A stretch of DNA of 64,000 nt. Source: Endocalyx cinctus (lineage: Eukaryota > Ascomycota > Sordariomycetes > Amphisphaeriales > Apiosporaceae). Both the position numbers and the translations under genes were made by a program. The DNA lies in contig BCKC01000015.1 of the NCBI GenBank assembly GCA_001600455.1, positions 1-64,000 of the forward strand, written 5' to 3'. Shown here one piece after another: positions 46,982 to 58,009 of this stretch; the first letter of the stretch is position 1, and each line of letters opens with the position of its first letter. The notes below the pieces were generated by a model. It saw only the letters and a list, made by a program, of their open reading frames with translations. It ran no database searches and was not told the DNA's origin.

Positions 46982-49950
46982 AGAAAAAAAAATTAAGGTG
47001 TTTTGTTTTGTGTTGAGGAGCGTTTTTTTGCATTTCAAAAATCACGTGTGAAATGACCTCCCCGATAGAGCTGCCTTTTTTTTTTCTCTACTAAGATTCG
47101 AGCATATATTTTGATTTTCACTGTAAATATAATTTGTAATGTTTTAGTTCATACCTCGGTAGATTATAAATTTATCTGGTGATGTGCTGCCTTTTCGTTT
47201 CTCAATTGGTGTCCTGCTCTGTATAATTTCGTGAATCAGTTATCCCACGTAGTCATTGCCTTGATATTCGTAAGAATGTATTATTTTCTTTGAAATAGTA
47301 CTTATGTCCCCGATCGTCTTGTCGAGTTCTGTCCAGGTGAGCCTTAGCTAAGTCTTTCATGACTATTTTAACGGCTAGTTATTCTGACGCAACGTACTAC
47401 CTCATAACTACCGGTCACGCATATCAGAAGTTTGATATTTCTCTAAGTTTGAGGCTCCGCCTTTCTATGGGCTGCAAGCTCGTCTGTTTAAAATACAGCG
47501 TGTTCTTGTCGAGCCGACTTCTATTAATTAAAACTTTGTTGAAGAATTGCATATCTTAATTTAGTATATATTAGTTGCTTTGGCCACATTTTTATTTAAG
47601 GACATCGTCCCGCCGTCACGTGTGGTATCACGTAAGAAGCGAATAATTAACGACGTTATTCTTAAAAATGCGTTATATAGTATGTGGGTTTCGTTAATAT
47701 TATCAGTGCCTTAATCGGAGGTATGCTGAAGTCAAGAGCATTGTATTTAATGAAGTATCTTTTATTTGCTAACGTAGTTTAATCTTTTCCCCGTTCTCGA
47801 CGCTATGCAGTTGAATAGTATAGTACAACCAATATGTATATGGCGTTACTTCTTCAGAAGCCTAATTAAAGTTCACAATATATGTGCCCTTGATAGATTA
47901 TTGCCCCCATGCTCCTCGTTTCAAGATCTGAAAAAAAAAAATATTTTCTACCGAGACTCAGCAGTAAGAGGCCCGTATTTAAGACGTAGCATTCGCTCCT
48001 TAGCTACTTTTCTTCTTGTGCCCTTTTCAGTTATTATGTGGTCGTCGTATTTACACATTACCTAGGTACTACTCACATGCCCAACTCAGTTAGGATGGAA
48101 CAACAGTATGCCTGATGTCAGGCAGAAGGAGATATCTCCACCTGCATTCTGGGCCAAGTTCATATAAATATCGATTTAATATATGACTTGACTTTTGAAT
48201 CCCGGTATATCATACGAACTTCCTGTAACCCATCTATCTTTTAGACTACGTGGAAAATAAACTGTAATTATAATGATTATTAAACTTAAACGCAGCCTAA
48301 CACAATCAACTAGAACTAGTATAATTCATTTTATATAAGTATTGCCAGTATATTTCGAGAGCGCTTAGTACTGATCTGCTGAATCCTAGAAGTGTAGGGT
48401 CGGTGATACTCCAACAGCAAAAACTTGTTGGGGAAGAAATTAGAAAGCAGAATAGGCAATGTGGTATAATTAATTTGGATGGAATGTGTTGTAGCTAAGT
48501 ATTCTCACTCGTAATTAAGGGAATCTTTAATACCGGTTGTAATTTCGACGAGTAGCTGATAGAGTCTAGGCAAATAAGATGTACAACTTCAGTAGTACTC
48601 TAAATATTAGCTCCCTAAGTTACAAAAACAATCTCGATCGACCCTTTGATGAGATAACTTCTCTAGTTACGGGACAGTTCACCCGAGCAAGTAAGACGGG
48701 GACTTCTGAGCTGCTCTAGTTAATTTATCATCTCTAGTTACTACACATAGTGCTTATATGATTCTCGTTGGTGGAAGTAATTAGGCGTTCTAGAATCTAG
48801 GCTTTACAGAAATTATAATTTTCGATGCCAGTGAACTGCTCATTCGAATAGACGCGATATAGAGTAACCCGCGGTTTTACTAAGTTATTCATTGGAAATG
48901 GGCAGTTGTATTTTACCATGAATTAACTTTTCTTCTATGAGCTATACGAGTCTTCTCATCTGCACTTGGGTCATCATCTTCGTGCAGGTCACTGATAATT
49001 CTTGCAGAATTCAATTTTTCGATGCCGACTCAATATGGAGCAGTGGTTCTTGTGTGATATGAGACATATTGCCGTACGCGAGTACTGGATCCCCCAATTT
49101 TCAACTTAGGAGTCAAACATATCTGCTAGGTAGTTCTTGTAAAACACTAATTCAATATAAAACCCTCATACTTTTTACAACTAGGAACCCGGACAAGAGC
49201 ATTAGCATCTCGGAATCTGCCTCATCCGGCCGAGGTAGGTTTTATCATACCCGATAAAGTATACATAGTATTGTAACTAACTGGAATTTTGGGCACTATT
49301 TTAATTTTTCTTAGCGTTCCGTTCTCTACGCCTGCTCTCTTTTAGTCGGAAAGATTCGTATTTTTGATACATGAGTGCACCTATCTTCCGTAGGCTAAGA
49401 CTCTCATACAATAGAAGGCAGCAGTTATTAATGTCGTTCTCATCGGCATCTCCACAGCGCAGTGTGGCTCCGACGGCATTGTGCGGATCCGAACCCCTCC
49501 GGATGTATCCGATACCACCAAAACGTAGGATCGTGGTGACCCTGTACCCGTCCTTAATAACGGAACTGCTTATAATGATCCCGGATCTTATCGCCAAGGC
49601 CTACGAATACGACTGCTAAAATGCACAGTCAGGGACCCTAGAGGATCGACACACAGCAAATCAGTCAAGATATTGCTGTTACTTTTCGAATAATAGCAGG
49701 CCTTCGATTTTAAGATTCTATTGGAAAATGTTTTACATCTAGCTTCATGGGTATAGGGATTGTTGTGATCTTGTTATCTTATATGTGATTGGCTGCAAGG
49801 ATTAACACGTTAATTAATGTAGGAATCACATTCAACCAGGGGGTATATATAGCAGACAACTATTAACTAATTTCAGCGATAACCTGTTTTCGAAGAACTT
49901 GGCAATCTGAGTAACTGCACGTAAATAAACCATGCCAAGTTGATTTCCAC

Positions 49951-49960
49951 GTACGGAGTA
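49951..49960. repeat. GTACGGAGTA decamer
   Basis: Copy of the decamer that also forms half of the palindrome at 50236-50251; followed by CTT, so the right half-site GTACT-like extension continues. Confidence 0.7.
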
Positions 49961-50235
49961 CTTTGGACCTTTTACTGCATACGATTCTGTTAATTGACCT
50001 CTACAAAGTGTGCACAATACTTGAAATCTAATCCATAAAATCACTAACTCCTAGTTTCAAGGATGCATGTCGATCGAGTATCACCAAGTCCCATAATTCA
50101 GAAATGAGATACCAGGAATAATTTTCAAGCTTACTTGTACATGTAGGTCTACTCACATGGTAGCTGAAGCCTTGATAAATTTTTGCATACGCGTTCAGCC
50201 GTTCAGCCGGGGAAAAACGCGATAACAGGAAGATG

Positions 50236-50251
50236 TACTCCGTACGGAGTA
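50236..50251. repeat. perfect 16-bp palindrome TACTCCGTACGGAGTA
   Basis: Perfect self-complementary 16-mer. Two further copies of its half GTACGGAGTA lie within 300 bases (49951 and 50335). It could be a dyad binding site or the tip of a short inverted-repeat element. Confidence 0.85.
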
Positions 50252-50334
50252 ATTGCTAAGTAGGACATCCGGATGATCCATGTTAAACTTGAATATTTTT
50301 ATGGTACCTAATTTTGCATATCATAAGGACCTCA

Positions 50335-50344
50335 GTACGGAGTA
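50335..50344. repeat. GTACGGAGTA decamer
   Basis: Third copy of the decamer within 400 bases, in direct orientation with the others. Confidence 0.7.
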
Positions 50345-51095
50345 AGTGTAAAGTGACTGATGTGACTAATTGACCTAGCCACCCCCGTTTTAAGCCACAT
50401 TCACTCATTTTTTATGACCTTACTACAACATATAGATCTCCAAAGCCTCCTTCAGAGTGACGTATGTTGACTGGGAGCGTCTTACTGCAGCAAGACTTAT
50501 ATATACTATATTAGCGTTGCTACATCAATGTTGAAGACGTGGAGATAACTCTTTTCCTGAAGCGCCTTCAACTTAGTCTACGAGATTGGGTATTGTGCAA
50601 TGGTTACAATATAGTTTCATACCCTTGAAGCCCCGTCCAGCATACTACTGCCCACTTATAACCATGGAATCAACATCCTGTGTTCATATAGGTATAATTG
50701 TTAACTCAGACGGATGAATCCTGCCTAAGATTGTTCGGCCGTAATCTTGGTGTGTGCACCGTCCCTCTCAACTAGGTAGATCAAGGTAAGCTATACTTCA
50801 TCATGTATTAATTACCTCGTAAATATAACAGTTTGATGATATTGTGATATAGCCCTTAACCTGGGTTCTCAAAGCTCAGAGAAGTAGTGTTTGAAGTAAT
50901 TAACGTCGCCTCAGCACTAGCGCGCACAAATGATTACCATGTTCAATATCACCTTCTCCCTAATTGTTCCCTCAGGAGCTCTCTTTGGCTTCTTGGTCGA
51001 CATCCACAGAGCTTGATAGGCTGACCACGTCACCGCTAGTAGCCATTATGAACCACGACTTAGTCTTCTCGTTTACCATCATCCCATGAAGTTGG

Positions 51096-51641
51096 TTACG
51101 TTAAGCCGGGCAAGGAAATAATAGCGGGTGCAATAATGCCACGAAGGAAATATATACCGCTAAAAACATAGAATAGGTCAAATGACACCTTCCACACATG
51201 TACGATACCCCATATTAAGGCAGTGTTCGAGGCCAGGAGGTCCCAGTTGGGCGACGCCCATACGTAACAGAGGACGGTGGCGAGTACATGAAGACCCGCA
51301 ACATAGGCCACCGTTGATTTGGTGAGCTTGGGGACCCAGAACGGGCCCGGATTCTTGAGGAATAGGAGATAGCTCTGAGTGAGGAGGATCTGAAGGAAGA
51401 GAGTAGCTTCCGTATTTCTCTCATAGTTGCTAACGTCCCCTGAGCCATGCCACGGAAGCGCTTCCATGTTCATAAATGTACAGACAGCTAGGATAGCAGC
51501 TTCGATTGGAGCGGTCGTAAATATTGTTGTTCGACTGTAGTTGGGTTGGATGTATGAATAGAAAGGAGTGTTGAGTGCCAAGGCAAGGGCAGAAACGTCT
51601 GAGAGAAGGACGATCAAAATTACAAGGTTCATATCTAGCAT
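51096..51641 (-). pseudogene. fragment of a P-type H+-ATPase, C-terminal membrane domain only
   Basis: An open frame of 181 residues from the first ATG (51641; the open frame extends to 51683) resembles the last transmembrane part of P3A-type plasma-membrane proton pumps. It has MNLVILIVLLSDVSALALA, where pumps have a DxxVFIAIFADVATLAIA-like helix. A TLFLQILLTQSYLLFL segment matches the conserved LFLQISLTENWLIF region, with PGPFWVPKLTKS following as in the GPFWSS loop. No phosphorylation site, nucleotide domain or N-terminal helices are found upstream, where the next gene ends only 290 bases away. It is therefore a truncated copy or relic. The frame has stayed open across about 580 bases with several helices, so expression as a small membrane protein cannot be excluded. 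Confidence 0.55.
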
Positions 51642-51930
51642 TTCTGCTCGGGTACTTTCATGGAAGATGGAATATGTAACCAAATCTCATTGGCTTACGA
51701 TTCACTTGCAGAGAGAATATTTGGTGTTTAGAGAAGAATATATTTTTTCACATTCAAGTAAATGGGTTAAGCCATGAGTGTCTTGAATTATATTTTCACA
51801 GCGTATACATACGATAACTTCACATAATATGACACTTGACCATCCTACGTTAGGAACAGCTTGAAGAGCAGGACGTGAACTAGCTTTCGTCATTGAAAAT
51901 ATTTTAGATCTCTAAGGACGTGAGTACACA

Positions 51931-53918
51931 CTAAACAGGAGACTCGGGCACCTTAGTTAAGGCCGAGCTCCACGTCTTAAACATGGCTTTCTCCTCTTTA
52001 GCCACTATATGTTCATTTCTGATTGCCCGGACTGACTCTTCGAGCTGCCTCTCTAAGGATTCAAATCCACCATGGACATGCTCTGCTGATAGACCTTTTG
52101 CACGTAACACACTGTTCGCTACTCGAGAGCTGTCACCATCGTAGCAGAGGAGAAGTACGTCTTTCCCGCAGATCTGAGATAACAATTCGTTATCCGTAGC
52201 ACTAAAACAAGACTCTAATTGAGACCATAGGCTTGATAAAGCTTGTGGGTCTGAGAAGGGCTTCTCTCCCGGCTTTGCAAAGGGAATATTCACGGAATTG
52301 GGAATGTGGATACGCTGAAAGTCACAGGGCTGGCGGATATCGAGTATGTAGGTATCATCCTTAGGAGTTACCATATCTGCTACGCTTATCACGCCCGGCC
52401 TGCGGCAGACGTCGGATATCTGAAAGTACTTAACGACGGCAGTCGACGGATGTACTTCCCAGGCGTCGTCGTACCGGTGTAAATCAACTTCGGTAAGAAA
52501 CTGTTCTGTCCATTAGTCGATTTATTTTGGTCAAGAAGCATATGCACGGATCAAAGAAATCTATTACCGACCTCGTTTTTAATCTTAGGGAAGCATTCAG
52601 GTCCGAGTTTCTCAAAGTATTCATTGATATACTGGTAAGGTAGGTCGCAGCATAGGAAGACGCAGTGAATCTCGCCGTCGACACCGGCAAGCTCCGAGAG
52701 CGTCGAATTTTCCTTACGACTCTTTAGAAACTGGAATAGGCCGCTCAGATTGAATCCAGACGAAGGCCCGCATAGAATACCCTCGCGGCAGAGATCCAGG
52801 GACAGCGAGTATGAGTCATAGGCACCGACGTGCTCGATATGATCTACAGCTTGTCTCCAAGGAAATTTAACGGGAGCCAGTAGAGCATAAGTGCGGGGCC
52901 CTGGAATCCTCTCTCCAGCTTTTGTGGTCACTCTGTATTAAGATTAGTCATGATGGGCAGTCCACAAGACATTGCGCCATTAGCGGAAAAGGGGTTTCAT
53001 GACTTACCCCAATCGGTATACAGACGGTTTAGTTTCTTTGAAATACATCCCAAGCCCGGTCATCGTACCTAAACGCAGTTATGAGCATCAAACAATTAGC
53101 TAGATTGACGGATCTCTTCAACACAAACCTGATGTTCCTAGGCCAGCGCATATGAGATTTATTTCTGGAAGCTGTTTGAATATCTGAGGACCGGTCCACT
53201 TTACATGCGACTGCCAGTTCTAACTAAAATATCAGCGTATGAATCAATCAAAACTTCACCAGGTTTCAATTAATAAAGTAACCACATACCTTGTCATTTT
53301 CGTATTGGTTGGGATTTATGACTTTGTCGCCCTCATCGGCCATTTTTTGAGCGACTTTGATACCACCCCGGAGGTCAGTAGGTTCTGGTTGAGACGGGCC
53401 ACCAAAGAGTGTTCTAGATAGCAGTAAATCAGTGCCGAGCCGAGATAGTGAGTTAAATGGCAGTAATAATTACAAATTAAGACCAAAGAATTGCAAAAGG
53501 CGCAGCTTGGTGAGACTCGTCTTATTACTCAAAAATGCCCGAACATCTGAGATACCATGAAAGACTCTCGATATTAACGCCATCGATATGACTGTCGATC
53601 CGGAGCTATACTCGACAACAGTCTCTGTTTTTCCCTGTACGACTGTATTTTGCAGTAGGTTGAGGGCTTAAATCCAATTAGCACAGATATTCCTCCCACC
53701 CTCTTTGGAGACAGTCAGCCCTCACCAGGCATAGCCTTGACATTATTCGCAGGATGCATTGTCATCATCTTGGCGTATATTCGGACTCCGTCTTGACGGT
53801 ACGGATTCAAAGAATCTGGTATCTCTACCAAAGGGAGCGGCGGTGCCGACTCGGGGTCGAAGTATTTACGAACCGAATTCGGCCCCTTGTAAACGTTCAA
53901 ATAGTTATCGGATGCCAT
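51931..53918 (-). CDS. cysteine-synthase-fold PLP enzyme fused to a rhodanese domain
   Basis: Predicted 533-residue fusion. Seven exons from the 5' end: 53918-53726, 53666-53474, 53413-53290, 53219-53129, 53068-53008, 52932-52568 and 52505-51931, all in frame. The exon 6 donor (GTAATA) and exon 4 donor (GTTTGT) are weaker than the rest. The start at 53918 (MASDNYLNV) fits family N-termini better than in-frame Met codons upstream. The PLP lysine is probably K61 (PANNVKAMP). The substrate loop is SSGST at 85-89; GLGTSGTMTGLG is the phosphate-binding-like glycine loop, and CGPSSG lies later. Residues from about 375 form the rhodanese domain, ending with the active loop CYDGDSSR (C463 as the persulfide cysteine). 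The fusion suggests sulfur transfer linked to a beta-replacement or elimination reaction on an O-acetylserine-, cysteine- or homocysteine-like substrate. It is divergent from an MFS transporter. Confidence 0.86.
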
Positions 53919-55380
53919 GATGGCGATGAGAAACTTTCTTGGAAGATTCAAAATGTGTCCTCTTCTACTGGACCGTATAAGATTTAATCTGAAATGTATT
54001 AAAGTCAATCCAATTTACAAATAGGTCTAGCAACGGGGATATTTATGGTATTTTGCCAGTGATTACCACAACCCGGTTAACTGTCGTACCAAACGGGTTA
54101 CTAAGTTCCCGAAGCCGATATAATGTCGTTAGCTAAACAAGATAATAATAGATGGACATTGCCATCTCGCTCTAATACATAAAGTAGAATGAATTCCATT
54201 TGATCTCTAGGTGTAATTGTGTAGTTGACGTCATCCGGCCGACTGGAATGGTAGTATATTACTACTTAAAACCCGAGACGAGGCCTTTGAAGAAAAATTT
54301 CCTTTCAGGAAAATCCTCTTCAAAGAAAGAAGCCAGTTTCATTTGCTGCATTCGTCAATATTGTCATGGTTCTTCAACATCATTTGATAATTGAGGTTAC
54401 TTCTACAAGAGACACTTTCCTCATCAAATTATCTAGCCTGTTTACCCATCATACTTGTCGTTGAGTAACTAAAGCGGTGTGTGAAGCTTGATGCAATTAT
54501 TTAAAATTAGTATTTTGTTAGAACATTGGAATATATTTTCTGTATTACTACGGGACCGTGATTCTGTTCCCAGACCGCTGTTCTCGGGCTACGGCCTTCG
54601 GCCGTTTGCTTGAGTTAAGCGAAGGCGGCTACTTTCGCCAAAAGCGATCGTGCAATGGCTGTTCCAAGTCCTCATGTGATGCGCTGGTCACACCTTACGA
54701 TTTATGGTCTGAATAGACGATGATAAGGTACTCGTCTTGATGACTATGAGGAATCATGGGGAGTATATATTCTACCACATGGGGTAATTTTAAGCGGAGA
54801 TATTTCTGTCTAATGAGGGATAACAATGGTTTGCTAAGACATACATATATATAGATGATAGGTGAGGCTTGCATTTGACGCGTGTCTCAGCTAGTTAGTC
54901 GCATCTCGGACAATTTGTAGACCCAGAAGAAAATTTTGAAATTGCATTTTCTATTTTCTCTTGTAGGCAAATGACGAGGAGTTTGAATCTCGATCTGGAT
55001 TTGAGCATGCTATTTGGAAAAGAAAAGGATATTTTTGTGTCTATCAAAACCAGATGGGGAAATAACTTCATCGGAACAAGCTTTTCATATCTTGTCATTT
55101 TATGGGTAACCAATTGATTGGTGGCATTCGATTAGCTATGTAACAGCGTTACCTGGGTAGGGGCCAGGGGGTTGGAATGTTTAATTACTGTACTGTGAGC
55201 GGGATACCGACGATCTTCCCTCTACTCTCCGTTTTTTCGAGAAAAGTGAAGACAGCAGAAATAGAAGACGTGCACATGATAATGATCTATGAGAGAATTT
55301 ATGAACACTATCTTTCCCACTCTAGACAACGGCTAATCTAGAAACAACTATTATCGTTCGAATCCTAACGTCGTAACGAA
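53919..55380. other. divergent promoter region between PLP-rhodanese and MFS genes
   Basis: About 1.46 kb between two divergent start codons, so it carries both promoters. A strong hairpin or dyad ACGGCCTTCGGCCGT lies at 54591-54605 in an otherwise AT-rich stretch. No gene is supported within. Confidence 0.5.
54591..54605. promoter_or_regulatory. GC-rich dyad ACGGCCTTCGGCCGT in a divergent promoter
   Basis: Perfect inverted repeat with a TTC centre (6-bp arms), in a locally GC-richer patch. It contains CGG and CCG triplets 7 bases apart, the half-site type bound by Zn2Cys6 dimers, and as RNA would fold with a UUCG loop. Its position about midway between the divergent genes fits a shared control site; this is inference. 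Confidence 0.4.
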
Positions 55381-57604
55381 ATGGACGAGTCGGTCGCGAA
55401 GGAGTCGTCGCTATCTCAGGGACGTCCGGATACCGGCACAGAAGTGCCTGCTGATGCTCTGAGCCCTACTCCGGTAGAAGCTGTGCATCAATTTAACGAG
55501 CAGACCAACTATGTTCCGAAGTCAACCATAATTACAGTTAGACTAGACTCCCAATTTATATCATAATATGAGAGAGAGTAAAGAAGCTAATGGTCCTCAG
55601 ATCTTTCTCGCATGTGCTAGCGTCGATCTCCTCGCATTGATCGATCAAACCACTTTAGCTGCCAGTTTGTATTTGGTCGGAAATGCACTAGGAGGAACTG
55701 ATCAATCCTCTTGGATTGCGAGCGGATATTTCATGTAAGCGATAATATTCTTCATCATAACGAACCTAATATTGATATTTCATAATAAATATAATTTAAG
55801 AACATCGACGGTCGGTCAACTGCTGTACGGGCGCTTGTCGGATATATGGTCACGGAAAGTGGTCCTTTTGACAGGCTTGGCAATTTTCTTCGTCGGGTCT
55901 CTCGCCTCATCGCTCTCCCAAACTGTTACACAGCTTATCGTCTTTCGTGCCTTCACTGGCGTCGGTGGCGGTGGGTTGATGACCGTCGCACAGCTGATCG
56001 TGAGCGACGTTGTTCCACTGCGCGAAAGGGGCAAATACCAGGGAATTTTGGTAAGTGATTATAATTTCCATTTCCTAATTCAGGCCTAGATAGACTAATT
56101 GATATTGACTGGGTGGTAGGGTGCTGTTGTAGCAATCGCCAACGGAATCGGTCCTGTCATAGGTGGATCTCTCTCCTCGATTTCCAAGCAGTCATGGAGA
56201 TGGATATTCCGTTTGAGTTTACCCCTGACTGGATTCACGACGCTCTGCGTGATATTCTTCATGCCATTGAAGAAAGTAGAGGGGAGTTGGAAAATGTGAG
56301 TTTAAGCATAAGAAGAGAGATATTTAATGATGCTGTGATCTGACAATAAACTCAGAAAGTTGAAAGCCGTGGATTTTATCGGCATCGGTCTCGCTCTAAG
56401 CGGCCTCACCATTTTCCTTCTAGGGCTTACTTGGGGAGGCTCAGAATACCCTTGGAACTCGGCACATGTGATTGCTACGCTAGTAGTCGGCGCTGCGCTG
56501 TCGGTCGTCTTTATCTTGTGGCAATGGAAAGGACCCAGATACCCTCTTGTACCGCGTGAGTAATTCTTTTACATATCAAAACAGAATTTTCGCATGATAG
56601 ACCCTACAACTAACAGGAAATCAGTACATATATTTAAGTCGAGGATTGTGAACGGCGCAAGTATCACCATGGCCATTAACGGTTGGAATTTCGTTGTACA
56701 GGTCTACTATATCCCTACTTTTTATCAACTGGCATACGGTTATTCAGCAACCAAAGCTGGTGCTCTACTGCTACCAATCACTCTTATTCAGACCGCTAGT
56801 AGCACATTGTCAGGTCTCATAGTTCACTGGACTGGCCGATACAGAGAATGTATCCTTTTCGGCTGGGTAGCATGGGCTGTTGGCCTAGGCTTGATGTCGA
56901 CGTTGGATGAAACGACAGGGCTTGGCAAGCAAATAGGGTACAGCATTCTCATTGGCGTGGGTGTTGGTTGCACACTTCAACCGTGAGTATATATCGTTTA
57001 TCAAACGTGGTAAAATAAAATACGAATTCAGGCTAATATTTTCCACGCAGAGCTTTAATTGCGATTCAAGCTGGGGTAGCGAGACGGGACATGGCTGTCG
57101 TAACGTCATTCAGAAAGTAAGCGTATTAAACTGCTCTCTTTTCTTGATCGATTTCTTACTTATATTTTCTTCTAGCTTTATTCGAAATGTTGGTGCGACA
57201 CTCGGCCTAGCAACTTGCGGCACAGTATTGTAGGTTATCACTCTTTCCTTTTATTCTTAACAGGCATTGCGTAAATTCGCGACTAACGAGTGATGCATGG
57301 AAGAAACAATACCTTGGGGAGTGCATTGTCATCTCTTGCACTAGATGATGATGCCAAAGACGCCCTTCTTACTAGACCCCAATCGTACCTGGATAGCATC
57401 GATGAGACAAAGGCCAGCCGAATTCGGGAAGTAATTATCCCCGCATATAGAGAAGCTTTTAGGGCTATTTTCCTGATCGGAGCCTCACTGGCCGCTTTCG
57501 CATTTTTGATCGCGTTTCTGATGATGCCTCAAGTTCCGCTTGATAGGCCTGATGACGAGAAACTCAAGGAGGAGGGCAGGAAGAAGCAAACGGATAAAAA
57601 TTGA
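55381..57604 (+). CDS. MFS transporter of the DHA2 (14-helix drug:H+ antiporter) type
   Basis: Predicted 564-residue plasma- or vacuolar-membrane exporter. Nine exons: 55381-55536, 55601-55734, 55801-56050, 56120-56295, 56356-56555, 56625-56982, 57051-57116, 57176-57229 and 57304-57604; every junction restores family-like sequence. Intron 1 uses an unusual GTTAGA donor, needed to give STIITIFLACASVD. The last intron is ended at GGAAG|A because the earlier CAG leads to a stop, and it has a CGACTAAC branch point. Visible features: LIDQTTLAASL in helix 1, motif A GRLSDIWSRK, GVGGGGLMTVAQLI, GPVIGGSL (motif C-like) and late helices ending FLIAFLMMPQVP. The N-terminal tail (about 45 residues) is hydrophilic. 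It is divergent from the PLP-rhodanese gene and convergent with a permease gene. Substrate unknown; toxin or metabolite export is typical. Confidence 0.9.
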
Positions 57605-58009
57605 AACAGTATAAACTCTAATACCGTGATAAGTCTCCATATGGACATACAAATGCCTAACATAATAATTAGGTAATGCTTCACAATAAGCCGTTATTTG
57701 ACTGAGTAAGGTATGTAGTAAGTGGTAATTATACCCTGTCAGGAGTTCACGTTGTCTTGTATTTTAGCCAATCTGATTTTTCCAATCTGCGTTTTTTGGG
57801 TATTGATTAGGAGTAGAGGATAATTATATCTTTCTGAAACATCAATATATCTTATTCACTATTCCATAATCGAAGTTGTCTTAAACTTCCAAGCTTACTT
57901 ACTTTGACTCTTACTCCATATACAATTTCAATATGCCATCTTTCCGCAGGAAGAATCTACCCTCCTAGGTATCCTATTCTTAAGATAATCCAAGTGAGAA
58001 GAAAAGAAA
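57605..58009. other. convergent 3' region
   Basis: About 400 AT-rich bases between the convergent MFS and permease genes, holding both 3' ends. No gene. Confidence 0.5.

Larger units (their letters stand above)
46982..51095. other. AT-rich gene-poor block
   Basis: About 4.1 kb, the largest gene-free stretch. Numerous stops occur in all frames and TA content is high. A less AT-rich patch at 49380-49600 is open on both strands (49371-49619 plus, 49301-49597 minus) but shows no recognisable domain; it may be a relic. Three GTACGGAGTA decamers, one as a full palindrome, lie at 49951-50344. Confidence 0.45.

Noticed and set aside
49301..49619. Overlapping open frames on both strands (98 and 82 codons)
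   Set aside because: Locally less AT-rich patch, but no domain, no conserved motif and no intron signals on either strand.
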